NCBI RefSeq assembly: GCF_040750395.1
Contig: NZ_JBFLVD010000015.1
Location: forward strand, 124,001 to 188,000
Reading direction: 5' to 3'
DNA length: 64,000 nucleotides
Origin: Scandinavium sp002470465
Lineage (GTDB): Bacteria; Pseudomonadota; Gammaproteobacteria; Enterobacterales; Enterobacteriaceae
Below, piece after piece: positions 41,739 through 50,227 of this stretch. Numbering within the stretch: the stretch's first letter is position 1; every line of letters begins with the position of its first letter. The notes under the pieces are model-generated. The model ran no database searches. It worked only from the letters and a program-made list of their open reading frames with translations, and was not told where the DNA came from. The position numbers and the translations under genes are program-made.

Positions 41739-42055
41739 CGTGTTGTTACTCCTGTCGGAATTAATCTGGCGGCAGCCGTGCCGTAAAAATATGTCCCCTA
41801 ATAACCGTAGACGGCGTAATGCACACGCACCCGTGAGATTGGGGAAATTTCACCAGGTTGTGACAAAGGGCGCATTACGCTGAAAATCCAGTGATATATC
41901 TGAACTAAACAGAGTATAGACAAGGCGTTACGGCGCTTAGCCAGGTATGCATATTTCCTATGAAAACAGCAAAAGAAATAACCCGCTTATTATCAGAAAA
42001 ATAATAAGCGGGTTATTTTCAATTTGAGAAAAAGGTATTCAGAAAATAAGAATGG
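41739..42055. other. ydcS promoter region and ydcR terminator region
   Basis: This 317-base gap lies between ydcR (upstream) and ydcS. Its right part holds the strong ydcR hairpin (41978-42016). The left part must hold the ydcS promoter; no consensus element can be fixed by eye. Confidence 0.5.
41976..42019. terminator. Strong hairpin between ydcR and ydcS
   Basis: ATAACCCGCTTATTAT and its exact reverse complement form a 16-bp perfect stem with a seven-base loop. T-rich tracts (TTCTTTT on the minus side, TTTTC on the plus side) follow both arms. It isolates ydcS from ydcR transcription. Confidence 0.9.
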
Positions 42056-43471
42056 CTATTCGTTAATCATTTCACGAATAAGATTCCCCAGGGTTTTTAC
42101 CCCCTGCTCTTCGCGATCGCTCCAGCCCCAGGCGGTGTTAAAACGAAAGAACGACGCCCAGCTGTCGGTGGTTGAAAACATTTTGCCAGGCGCGATGCTA
42201 ATTTTATGCGCCAGCGCCCGCGCGCCAAGCTCTCCGGCGTCGATGCCAGCAGGTAGCTCCAGCCATAAAAAATAGCCGTTATCGTTGTGGTGAATTTTCA
42301 CCTCCGCCGGTAAATGGCGCAGCAATGCCTGCCAGGCCTGATGCTTGCGTTCCGCCAGCTGGCGACGAAGCCTGCGCAGATGCGAGTCGTAACGTTTGGT
42401 GCCAAGGTAATCCACCAACGCCATCTGCATGGGCGAGCTGGTGGAGAGCGTGCTCATAAGCTGCAAATGCTGAATGCGCTGCGCGTGTTTGCCGGCGGCA
42501 ACCCAGCCGATACGAAACCCTGGCACCAGACATTTGGAAAACGAGCTGCAGTGCAGCGTCATGTCATCGCGATCCCAGGCCTTAGCAGGCAGCGGTTTCT
42601 CGCGGCCAAACCAGAGTTCGCTGTAGACGTCGTCCTCAATCAGCGTCACGTTGTGCGCAGTCAGTAGCGCGATAAGCTGTGCTTTTTTCTCCGGGCTCAG
42701 GGTAAATCCGAGCGGATTCTGGCTGTTGGTCATCAGCCAGCAGGCTTTGACCGGATACTCCTGCAACGCCTGTTCCAGCGCCGCCATATCAATGCCTTCT
42801 TTCACGTCCGACGGCACCGCCAGCGCCTTGAGCTTCAGCCTCTCCAGCGCCTGAAGCGCGCCGTAGAAGCAGGGGTTCTCGACAATCACCCAGTCGCCCG
42901 GCTCCGTCACGGCCTGAAGGCTCAGGTTCAGCGCCTCGAGTGCGCCCGCGGTGATCACAATCTCATCCGGCGAGATATTCATCCCCTGCAACGCGTAGCG
43001 CCGGGCGATAGCGTGGCGCAGCTCCGCGTTACCCGGCGGCAGATTTTCAATCACGCTCATGGCGCTGGCGGTTTTGCTGACCTGCGCCAGGGAGCGATTG
43101 AGCTGCTGAAGCGGAAAAAGTCGCGGGTCGGGAAACGCGGAGGCAAAAGGCAGCACTGCCGCATCCCTGCTCGCCTGCAGCACGCCAAAAATATAGGTAT
43201 TAATGTCTACGGCTTCGTCGCGCATGACCTGCGCAGGCGGCGTTGCCTTAAGCGCTTTCACCGGGCGCGGCGCAACGTAGTAGCCCGACTGCGGACGGGC
43301 GATGATTCGCCCCTGGCTTTCCAGCAGCTGATACGCATGGCCGACGGTCATAAAGCTCATCCCGCTGATGGTCACCTGCTCACGCAGAGACGGTAGTCTG
43401 TCGCCGGGCTGCCAGACGCCAAGGGCAATCTGCTCGGTGATCTGCTGCGCCAGGCGCTGGTATTTTTTCAT
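42056..43471 (-). CDS. ydcR: MocR-type GntR/aminotransferase regulator YdcR
   Basis: The 471-residue protein has an N-terminal GntR winged helix (QPGDRLPSLREQVTISGMSF) fused to a type I aminotransferase domain. PLP residues are visible: SFSKCLVPGFRIGW holds the Schiff-base Lys and NPLGFTL the Asn. E. coli YdcR (468) is a dimeric MocR protein placed beside ydcSTUV, thought to sense a PLP ligand and control that operon. The ATG at 43471 matches E. coli. It is divergent from cioA with an inverted repeat between them. Confidence 0.95.
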   Translation of the reverse strand: MKKYQRLAQQITEQIALGVWQPGDRLPSLREQVTISGMSFMTVGHAYQLLESQGRIIARPQSGYYVAPRPVKALKATPPAQVMRDEAVDINTYIFGVLQASRDAAVLPFASAFPDPRLFPLQQLNRSLAQVSKTASAMSVIENLPPGNAELRHAIARRYALQGMNISPDEIVITAGALEALNLSLQAVTEPGDWVIVENPCFYGALQALERLKLKALAVPSDVKEGIDMAALEQALQEYPVKACWLMTNSQNPLGFTLSPEKKAQLIALLTAHNVTLIEDDVYSELWFGREKPLPAKAWDRDDMTLHCSSFSKCLVPGFRIGWVAAGKHAQRIQHLQLMSTLSTSSPMQMALVDYLGTKRYDSHLRRLRRQLAERKHQAWQALLRHLPAEVKIHHNDNGYFLWLELPAGIDAGELGARALAHKISIAPGKMFSTTDSWASFFRFNTAWGWSDREEQGVKTLGNLIREMINE

Positions 43472-43490
43472 CGCTGCGGCCTCTGCCGAA

Positions 43491-43533
43491 TATAACAGTG
43501 TCAAAAATTATCATATTTACTGTAACTGTTATA
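43491..43533. promoter_or_regulatory. Inverted-repeat operator candidate between ydcR and cioA
   Basis: TATAACAGT (43491-43499) is exactly complementary to ACTGTTATA (43525-43533), centre to centre 34 bases. An extra ACTGTA lies at 43519. MocR proteins bind such spaced half-sites near their own promoters, so YdcR is the likely ligand. Confidence 0.55.
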
Positions 43534-43618
43534 CATAAATAAGCCCCGACTGTCTCTGCTACTCCCTCGCGGCAATCCTTACCATGACTGCGAGCACCGT
43601 TTTATGTCGAGGTTGTCC

Positions 43619-45013
43619 ATGTTCGGTTTAGACGCATTCCACCTGGCGCGAATACAGTTCGCGTTCACCGTCTCGTTTCACATTATTTTCCCTGCCATCA
43701 CCATCGGGCTCGCCAGCTATCTGGCGGTGCTTGAAGGGCTGTGGCTGAAAACCAAAAATCCTGTCTGGCGCTCGCTGTGGGCGTTCTGGTCGAAGATTTT
43801 CGCCGTCAATTTCGGTATGGGCGTGGTGTCCGGCCTGGTGATGGCCTACCAGTTCGGCACCAACTGGAGCGGCTTTTCGCAGTTTGCGGGCAGTATCACC
43901 GGCCCGCTGCTGACCTATGAAGTGCTGACGGCGTTCTTCCTCGAGGCGGGGTTCCTCGGCGTAATGCTGTTCGGCTGGAACAAGGTCGGCCCCGGTCTAC
44001 ACTTTTTCGCCACCTGCATGGTCGCGCTGGGGACGATCGTTTCAACGTTCTGGATCCTCGCATCGAACAGCTGGATGCAGACGCCTCAGGGTTTTGAAGT
44101 CGTTAACGGCCAGGTGGTGCCGGTAGACTGGTTCGCTGTCGTGTTTAACCCTTCATTCCCGTATCGGCTGGCCCATATGTCCATGGCGGCGTTCCTCAGC
44201 AGCGCCCTTTTCGTTGGTGCCTCTGCGGCATGGCATCTGCTGCGCGGTAACAATACGCCTGCCGTTCGTGCGATGTTTTCTATGGCGCTGTGGATGACGC
44301 TGATCGTCGCGCCGCTTCAGGCGTTGATTGGCGATATGCACGGCCTGAACACGCTCAAACACCAGCCTGCAAAAATTGCCGCCATCGAAGGTCATTGGGA
44401 AAACAAACCCGGTGAACCGACGCCGCTGCTGATTTTCGGCTGGCCGGACATGAACCAGGAGCGCACGCGCTACGGCTTAGAAATTCCGGCGCTCGGCAGC
44501 CTGATCCTGACCCACAGTCTGGAAAAGCAGGTTCCGGCGCTGAAAACGTTCGCCAAAGAAGACAGACCAAACTCAACGATTGTGTTCTGGTCATTCCGCG
44601 TGATGGCAGGACTTGGTGGCCTGATGCTCCTGCTGGGCGTGCTGTCGCTGTGGCTGCGCAAGCGCCAACGGCTCTACACTTGCCGACCTTTTCTGCGCTT
44701 CGCGCTATGGATGGGGCCAACGGGCCTGATTGCCATTCTGGCAGGCTGGATAACGACCGAAGTTGGTCGTCAGCCGTGGGTGGTATATGGACTGCAACGC
44801 ACGAAGGACGCGGTTTCCGCGCACGGTGATTTGCACATGAGCGTGAGCCTGCTGGCGTTCTTCATCGTCTATTCATCGGTCTTCGGCGTGGGCTACAGCT
44901 ATATGATTCGCCTGATTCGTAAGGGCCCGCAGAACTTTGTTCCCGACGCACACGGCACGCCTGCTCGTCCGCTTTCGGCGGCCATCGACGTTAATCAGCA
45001 GGAGGTGCGCTAA
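43619..45013 (+). CDS. cioA: Cyanide-insensitive-type bd oxidase subunit I (CioA)
   Basis: The 464-residue multi-helix quinol oxidase subunit has the family start FHLARIQFAFTVSFHIIFPA with the haem His, and NWSGFSQFAG, GDMHGLNTLKHQPAKIAAIE (start of the quinol loop) and GWITTEVGRQPWVVYG. The Q-loop is short, as in the CioA class rather than CydA. The ATG at 43619 follows GAGG; an ATG five codons earlier is weaker. It oxidises ubiquinol with O2 at the inner membrane. The E. coli ydcR-rlhA interval lacks this operon. Confidence 0.92.
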   Translation: MFGLDAFHLARIQFAFTVSFHIIFPAITIGLASYLAVLEGLWLKTKNPVWRSLWAFWSKIFAVNFGMGVVSGLVMAYQFGTNWSGFSQFAGSITGPLLTYEVLTAFFLEAGFLGVMLFGWNKVGPGLHFFATCMVALGTIVSTFWILASNSWMQTPQGFEVVNGQVVPVDWFAVVFNPSFPYRLAHMSMAAFLSSALFVGASAAWHLLRGNNTPAVRAMFSMALWMTLIVAPLQALIGDMHGLNTLKHQPAKIAAIEGHWENKPGEPTPLLIFGWPDMNQERTRYGLEIPALGSLILTHSLEKQVPALKTFAKEDRPNSTIVFWSFRVMAGLGGLMLLLGVLSLWLRKRQRLYTCRPFLRFALWMGPTGLIAILAGWITTEVGRQPWVVYGLQRTKDAVSAHGDLHMSVSLLAFFIVYSSVFGVGYSYMIRLIRKGPQNFVPDAHGTPARPLSAAIDVNQQEVR

Positions 45014-46023
45014 TGGGCATCGATTTATCGGTTATCTGGTTTGTGCTCATCGTTTTCGCCACGCTGATGTACATCGTGATGGATGGCTTCGATTTGGGTA
45101 TCGGCATTCTGTTCCCGTTCGTGCGCAAACCCGAAGAGCGCGACGTGATGATTAACAGCGTTGCCCCGGTGTGGGACGGCAATGAAACCTGGCTGGTGCT
45201 TGGCGGTGCCGGGCTGTTTGGTGCGTTTCCGCTGGCCTATGCGGTCATCATTGATGCACTGACCATTCCGTTGACGTTAATGCTGATCGGGCTCATTTTT
45301 CGCGGCGTCGCGTTCGAGTTTCGCTTTAACGCCACCCCTTCGCACCGTCCATTCTGGGATCGCGCATTTCTCGGCGGCTCGCTGCTCGCCACGTTCTGCC
45401 AGGGGATCGTTGTGGGCGCGGTGCTGAACGGTTTTCCGGTTCACAACCGCGCTTTTGCCGGCGGCCCGCTTGACTGGCTGACGCCGTTCTCCCTGTTCTG
45501 CGGTTTCGGGCTGGTTGTAGCCTATGCGCTGCTTGGCGCGACGTGGCTGGTGATGAAAAGTGAAAATCCGCTCCAGGCAACAATGCGCCGGGTTTCGCAC
45601 GGATTGCTGCTGGCAATGCTGATTATCATTGCCGCCATCAGCCTGTGGACGCCGCTCGCACATCCGGCGATTGCCGCTCGCTGGTTTAGCCTGCCGAATC
45701 TGTGGTATCTGCTGCCGGTGCCCGTTCTGACGCTGGCTGTAGCCGTCGTGCTATGGCGAATGCTGGGCAATGTATCCTGTCACGCAGCGCCGTTTATGCT
45801 GACCCTGGGCCTGATTTTCCTGGGCTTCAGCGGGCTTGGGATCAGCATCTGGCCGAACCTGATCCCACCCAACATCACGATATGGCAGGCGGCAGCCCCG
45901 CCGCAGAGCCAGGGCTTTATGCTAATTGGCGCCCTGCTGATTGTGCCGATCATTCTGGTCTACACCTTCTGGAGCTACTACGTATTTCGCGGAAAAGTGC
46001 AGACCGGCGAGGGTTATCACTGA
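45013..46023 (+). CDS. cioB: bd oxidase subunit II (CioB)
   Basis: The 336-residue membrane protein of the CydB/CioB family starts with IWFVLIVFATLMYIVMDGFD and contains WDGNETWLVLGGAGLFGAFP, the family hallmark. About nine helices are expected. Its ATG overlaps the cioA stop by one base, so the subunits are coupled. It stabilises the haem d site in the heterodimer. Confidence 0.93.
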   Translation: MGIDLSVIWFVLIVFATLMYIVMDGFDLGIGILFPFVRKPEERDVMINSVAPVWDGNETWLVLGGAGLFGAFPLAYAVIIDALTIPLTLMLIGLIFRGVAFEFRFNATPSHRPFWDRAFLGGSLLATFCQGIVVGAVLNGFPVHNRAFAGGPLDWLTPFSLFCGFGLVVAYALLGATWLVMKSENPLQATMRRVSHGLLLAMLIIIAAISLWTPLAHPAIAARWFSLPNLWYLLPVPVLTLAVAVVLWRMLGNVSCHAAPFMLTLGLIFLGFSGLGISIWPNLIPPNITIWQAAAPPQSQGFMLIGALLIVPIILVYTFWSYYVFRGKVQTGEGYH

Positions 46024-46148
46024 TGCAAAGACCACTTTATCAACGTCTTTTCTGGCTGGTTGTCTTATGGGGCGGCAGCGTGCTGACGCTGGCGACGGTG
46101 AGCATGTTTTTCCGCCTGCTGATGAGCGCCGCGGGATTTAAATCTTAA
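46023..46148 (+). CDS. DUF2474 small subunit of the bd oxidase
   Basis: The 41-residue protein has a single membrane helix (WLVVLWGGSVLTLATVSMFF) and starts at the ATG overlapping the cioB stop by one base (TGATG). Small one-helix proteins in this position (DUF2474; analogous to CydX) are accessory subunits of bd oxidases. It is shorter than the usual gene-calling limit but supported by its position and coupling. Confidence 0.85.
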   Translation: MQRPLYQRLFWLVVLWGGSVLTLATVSMFFRLLMSAAGFKS

Positions 46149-46156
46149 CCATTCCA

Positions 46157-46229
46157 TTGCCGGGCGGCACGTTGTTTGCCCGGCCTACAAAATCCGTAGG
46201 CCGGATAAGGCGAAGCCGCATCCGGCAAT
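46157..46229. repeat. REP/BIME repeat between cio operon and rlhA
   Basis: Two convergent REP units (ATTGCCGGGCGGCA and the outward ATCCGGCAAT) enclose GGCCTACAAAATCCGTAGGCC, itself a palindrome. It is a classical BIME between convergent genes and may serve as 3' end protection. Confidence 0.85.
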
Positions 46230-46234
46230 GGCGC

Positions 46235-48199
46235 TTACAAGCCCTTGCGCTTTGGCAGGGTCTTCATCAAATCGTCCGGGCTGACGGACGCCACAATGCT
46301 CCCCGCCTGCGGCATCTTCAGGATATGGTTTTTGATTTTGCCGACCACGTGCATTTCGCACGGACGGCAGTCAAACTTCAGCGTCAGCACTTCGTCGCCG
46401 TGCATCAACTGCATTGGCGTCGCCTTCCAGCTCTTGATGTTGCCTTTCGCCTGTTTCGGGCACAGGTTAAACTCAAAGCGCAGGCAGTGCTTGGTGATCA
46501 TCACCGGCACGTCGCCCTTCTCTTCGTGCGCCTCATATGCCGCGTCGATCAGCTGGACGCCGTAGCGATGATAAAACTCGCGCGCTTTGTGGTTATAAAC
46601 GTTAGTTAAAAACGTCAGATGCGTTTCCGGGTATACCGGTTCCGGCGTGGAAACCGGCTTGCGGCTACCGCGTACGTAGGCCGCCAGACGTGCCTCATCA
46701 AGCATCTCCACCGTTTCACGGCGCAGCTGGTTCAGCAGGCTGTTCGGTACAAACAGCGCACCCGGCAGGTTCACCTGCACGTCGCGCGGGTAATAAATGG
46801 TTTGCCCCAGCTTCGCCACGCCGTCCTGAAGGTTGTTCAGGGCTTTTTCAGCGTTGGATGCTTCTTCAAAATTGCCGTCGAGCGTATGCGTCACGCTGAC
46901 GCCGTCTTCGCTGGTCATCGTCAGGATCAGCTGTTCCTGCCAGCCGCCGATGTCGATATCCACCGCAATGCGGCGTTCGCTGGAGGTTTTGGTCAGCGCC
47001 TGGGACCAGTTGTGGTCGAGGTTGCGGTTCAGCGGGGTGTGCGGGCGCGCCTTGTGCAGATCCGCAGGCATTTCGTTCGGCCATACGCGATAGCGGTTGG
47101 CGCCGGTTTTCTCCACCGTATTGGCGCGGAAACCAACCACTTCACGCTTGATGAGCACGTTCAGGCCGTCGCCGTTCGCCAGCGGCTCGGTCACTTCCAC
47201 GTCGAGGTGATCTTTGCTGACCTTCAGGACTTCGCCCACCGGCAGGCCGATAAACTTCGGCGAATCAAACGCGCCGATATCGCCTTTACGCGCGTTCACG
47301 AAGTAATCCGTGCTGCCGCGATGGAAGGTTTTGTCAGTGGACGGTACGAAGAAGTGCTCGGTGCGACCGTGGGAAGAGCGCGCCAGGTCGCCGCGCTCTT
47401 CGATAATTTTGTCGAGCATCTGGCGATAGTGCGCGGTGATATTTTTCACGTAGCTCATGTCTTTATATCGCCCTTCAATCTTGAAGGAGCGCACGCCTGC
47501 GTCAATCAGCTGCCCCAGGTTGGCGGTCTGATCGTTGTCCTTCATCGACAGCAGGTGTTTTTCATAAGCCACTACGCGGCCCTGATCGTCTTTCAGGGTG
47601 TACGGCAGACGGCAGGCCTGCGAGCAATCGCCGCGGTTGGCGCTGCGCCCGGTCTGCGCATGGGAAATATAGCACTGGCCGGAATAGGCCACGCACAGCG
47701 CACCGTGGATAAAGAACTCGATGGTGGCGTCGGTATTCTCATGAATCGCTTTAATCTGCTGGAGGTTGAGCTCACGCGCCAGCACGATCTGGCTGAAGCC
47801 AACATCAGACAGGAATTTCGCTTTTTCGACGCTGCGGATATCGCACTGGGTACTGGCATGCAGCTCAATCGGCGGCAGATCCAGCTGCATGATCCCCATA
47901 TCCTGCACGATCAGCGCATCCACGCCGGTCTGGTACAGGTCGGTAATCAGCTTTTGCGCCGGTTCCAGCTCATCATCGTGAAGAATGGTGTTGATGGTCA
48001 CAAACACCTTCGCGCCGTAGCGATGGGCAAACGGTACCAGAGCGGCGATATCGCTCAGGCTGTTGCTGGCGTTGTGGCGGGCACCGAAGCCAGGGCCGCC
48101 GATGTAGACCGCATCCGCACCGTGAAGAATGGCTTCGCGGGCAATGCCGACGTCACGGGCCGGGCTCAGGAGTTCAAGATGATGGTTTTGCAGGCGCAT
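46235..48199 (-). CDS. rlhA: 23S rRNA hydroxylation protein RlhA (U32 family)
   Basis: The 654-residue protein of peptidase family U32 matches E. coli RlhA (YdcP, 653). The Fe-S-type cysteines of GALCVAYSGQCYISH and NRGDCSQACRLPY, plus C-terminal CLRFEFNLCPKQAKG and FDCRPCEMHV, are present. RlhA is needed for 5-hydroxycytidine at 23S rRNA position 2501, using prephenate-linked chemistry. It starts at MRLQNHHLELLSPAR, ten residues longer than the E. coli annotation, with a GGATAA site. Confidence 0.95.
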   Translation of the reverse strand: MRLQNHHLELLSPARDVGIAREAILHGADAVYIGGPGFGARHNASNSLSDIAALVPFAHRYGAKVFVTINTILHDDELEPAQKLITDLYQTGVDALIVQDMGIMQLDLPPIELHASTQCDIRSVEKAKFLSDVGFSQIVLARELNLQQIKAIHENTDATIEFFIHGALCVAYSGQCYISHAQTGRSANRGDCSQACRLPYTLKDDQGRVVAYEKHLLSMKDNDQTANLGQLIDAGVRSFKIEGRYKDMSYVKNITAHYRQMLDKIIEERGDLARSSHGRTEHFFVPSTDKTFHRGSTDYFVNARKGDIGAFDSPKFIGLPVGEVLKVSKDHLDVEVTEPLANGDGLNVLIKREVVGFRANTVEKTGANRYRVWPNEMPADLHKARPHTPLNRNLDHNWSQALTKTSSERRIAVDIDIGGWQEQLILTMTSEDGVSVTHTLDGNFEEASNAEKALNNLQDGVAKLGQTIYYPRDVQVNLPGALFVPNSLLNQLRRETVEMLDEARLAAYVRGSRKPVSTPEPVYPETHLTFLTNVYNHKAREFYHRYGVQLIDAAYEAHEEKGDVPVMITKHCLRFEFNLCPKQAKGNIKSWKATPMQLMHGDEVLTLKFDCRPCEMHVVGKIKNHILKMPQAGSIVASVSPDDLMKTLPKRKGL

Positions 48200-48414
48200 C
48201 GTTATTATCCGTTGGGATCAAAATGGCGGCTATTGTAGTCAGAACCGGCGCGGGGCGAAATCATTTTCCACACCGCGCGGAGAGGCATTTTCTGCATTCC
48301 GGCAAAGCATTGAAGAAATTGCTATTTCCGGGCGAAGCGGCAACGCATTACAGTGGCTGCGTATTCCGGATTTTTCCTCGTCGCGTTTATTCTTGTCGTA
48401 AGTCGTCGTGTTTG

Positions 48415-48440
48415 GCCGCAGCTCAGTCTGCGGCTTTTTC
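48415..48440 (+). terminator. Plus-strand intrinsic terminator with no plus-strand gene upstream
   Basis: GCCGCAG / CTGCGGC with a six-base loop is followed by TTTTTCTTTCTT on the plus strand only. It overlaps the sutR stop. The flanking genes rlhA and sutR both run on the minus strand, so it would terminate an unannotated plus-strand RNA starting somewhere in 48200-48400. Confidence 0.6.
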
Positions 48441-48974
48441 TTTCTTAGCGTGGGGATAATGAATGAGCGAATGGAACAGCACCGCCTGCGCCGTGCTGTT
48501 GCGATAGGCGTGCGGCCTGTCCCCCGCGAACTTCAGCCCTTCCCCTTCTTTCACCTGCTGCCACTGCCCGTCAATGCACATCTCGAGCGTGCCGTTGATG
48601 GCGACAACATGTTCGATCACCCCGTTTTCGTGCGGCGTGGATTCGCTTAACGCGCCCGGCGCGAGGGTTATCGCGAAGTGATCGTAGTGCAGAATCGGGT
48701 CCCACGGGAAAATTGGCGTCACCACCATCGCCTGCTGCTGCGGATCGTAAGCTTTATCTTCACTTTCCGGCGGGGTGATAAACAGCGAAAACGGGACGTT
48801 CAGCCCGGTGGCGATTTTCCATAGCGTCGCGATCGTCGGGCTGGACTCGTGGCGTTCAATCTGCCCGAGCATCGCTTTTGATACGCCCGTCTCTTCTGCA
48901 AGCTTCGACAGGCTCCATTCCCGCTGCTGACGCAGCGCTTTCAGGGTAGTGGCAAGGTGGTGTGCAATATTCAT
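48423..48974 (-). CDS. sutR: XRE-cupin regulator SutR (YdcN)
   Basis: The 183-residue protein has an N-terminal helix-turn-helix (LAEETGVSKAMLGQIERHES) and a C-terminal cupin (STPHENGVIEHVVAINGTLE, GDRPHAYRNSTA). It closely resembles E. coli SutR (178), a regulator linked to sulfur utilisation genes. The ATG at 48974 has AAGGAG; a GTG one codon earlier is less likely. An inverted-repeat operator separates it from divergent ydcO. Confidence 0.93.
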   Translation of the reverse strand: MNIAHHLATTLKALRQQREWSLSKLAEETGVSKAMLGQIERHESSPTIATLWKIATGLNVPFSLFITPPESEDKAYDPQQQAMVVTPIFPWDPILHYDHFAITLAPGALSESTPHENGVIEHVVAINGTLEMCIDGQWQQVKEGEGLKFAGDRPHAYRNSTAQAVLFHSLIHYPHAKKEKAAD

Positions 48975-49005
48975 CACGGCTCCTTTGTTGAACGCAGTTT
49001 ATCAC

Positions 49006-49057
49006 TTGTGCGCTATAACGCCCAATGCTACATCCCATCGGACGTTATAACGCACAA
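49006..49057. promoter_or_regulatory. SutR operator candidate (inverted repeat)
   Basis: TTGTGCGCTATAACG (49006-49020) is complementary to CGTTATAACGCACAA (49043-49057) at 14 of 15 positions. It lies centrally in the 92-base sutR-ydcO divergent region and ends nine bases before the ydcO ATG, so one bound regulator could repress both genes. Confidence 0.75.
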
Positions 49058-49066
49058 GAGGACGCT

Positions 49067-50227
49067 ATGCGCACATTTCCTTTCTCAACGCTGCTGGCAG
49101 GTTTTGTGGCAGTACTGGTTGGTTACGCCAGCTCCGCCGCCATCATTTGGCAGGCTGCCGCCACTGCTGGCGCCGATGCCCGAACCATCGCTGGCTGGAT
49201 GACGGCGCTGGGTCTGGCAATGGGGGTGAGCACGCTGGTATTGACCCTGTGGCGCAAGATCCCTGTTCTGACTGCGTGGTCCACGCCGGGCGCGGCGCTG
49301 CTGGTGACGGGGTTGCAAGGGGTAACGCTGAATCAGGCGGTCGGTATTTTCGTCTTTGCCAATGTGCTGATTGTGCTGTGCGGCGTAACCGGCCTGTTTG
49401 CCCGGCTGATGAAAATCATCCCACACTCTCTTGCCGCCGCGATGCTCGCGGGGATCCTGCTGCGCTTTGGCTTACAGGCCTTCACCAGCCTGCAAAGTGA
49501 TGGGCTGCTCTGCGGCAGCATGCTTGCTGCATGGCTGGTACTCAAGGCTTTCGCCCCGCGCTATGCGGTAGTGGCAGCGCTGGCTTTGGGCTGTCTGATC
49601 GCCATTTTTACCGATAATCTGCACCATAACGCACTGCACCTGGCATTCGTCATGCCACGTTACGTCGCTCCGGCGTTTGATTTTTCTCTGCTGCTAAGCG
49701 TCGGCGTGCCGTTTTTCCTGGTCACAATGGCCTCGCAAAATGCGCCTGGCGTCGCCACCATGAAAGCCTCTGGCTACTCTGCCCCCATATCGATGCTGAT
49801 GGTCGTCACCGGCGGCATTGCGCTGGCGTTCTCACCGTTTGGGGTGTTCTCGATTTGCATCGCCGCTATTACCGCCGCGATTTGTCAGAGCCCTGAGGCG
49901 CATCCCGACCCGTCGCAGCGCTGGAAAGCCGCGGCAGCAGCGGGATTTTTTTATCTGCTGGCGGGCGTGTTTGGCGGCTCCATCACATCACTCATGGCGG
50001 CTTTGCCCGCGGCGGGAATTCAGATGCTGGCGGGGCTCGCCCTGCTCGGCACTATTGGCGGTAGCCTGGTGCAGGCGTTGGGCAAAGAGAATGAACGTGA
50101 CGCGGCGATTGTCACCTTTCTGCTGACCGCCAGCGGCGTGACGCTGTTCGGGATTGGATCTGCTTTTTGGGGGCTGATTGCCGGAGGAATTTGCTTCAGC
50201 GTACTGTCACTGGCCCGCCGCACGTAG
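49067..50227 (+). CDS. ydcO: BenE-family membrane transporter YdcO
   Basis: The 386-residue inner-membrane protein has about twelve helices and the BenE (benzoate transporter) signature TAWSTPGAALLVTGLQG and FLVTMASQNAPGVATM. It matches E. coli YdcO (391). The start at 49067 gives the E. coli N-terminus with an AGAGGA site. The substrate is unproven; control by sulfur-linked SutR questions a simple benzoate role. Its last 21 bases overlap the convergent AraC gene. Confidence 0.93.
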   Translation: MRTFPFSTLLAGFVAVLVGYASSAAIIWQAAATAGADARTIAGWMTALGLAMGVSTLVLTLWRKIPVLTAWSTPGAALLVTGLQGVTLNQAVGIFVFANVLIVLCGVTGLFARLMKIIPHSLAAAMLAGILLRFGLQAFTSLQSDGLLCGSMLAAWLVLKAFAPRYAVVAALALGCLIAIFTDNLHHNALHLAFVMPRYVAPAFDFSLLLSVGVPFFLVTMASQNAPGVATMKASGYSAPISMLMVVTGGIALAFSPFGVFSICIAAITAAICQSPEAHPDPSQRWKAAAAAGFFYLLAGVFGGSITSLMAALPAAGIQMLAGLALLGTIGGSLVQALGKENERDAAIVTFLLTASGVTLFGIGSAFWGLIAGGICFSVLSLARRT

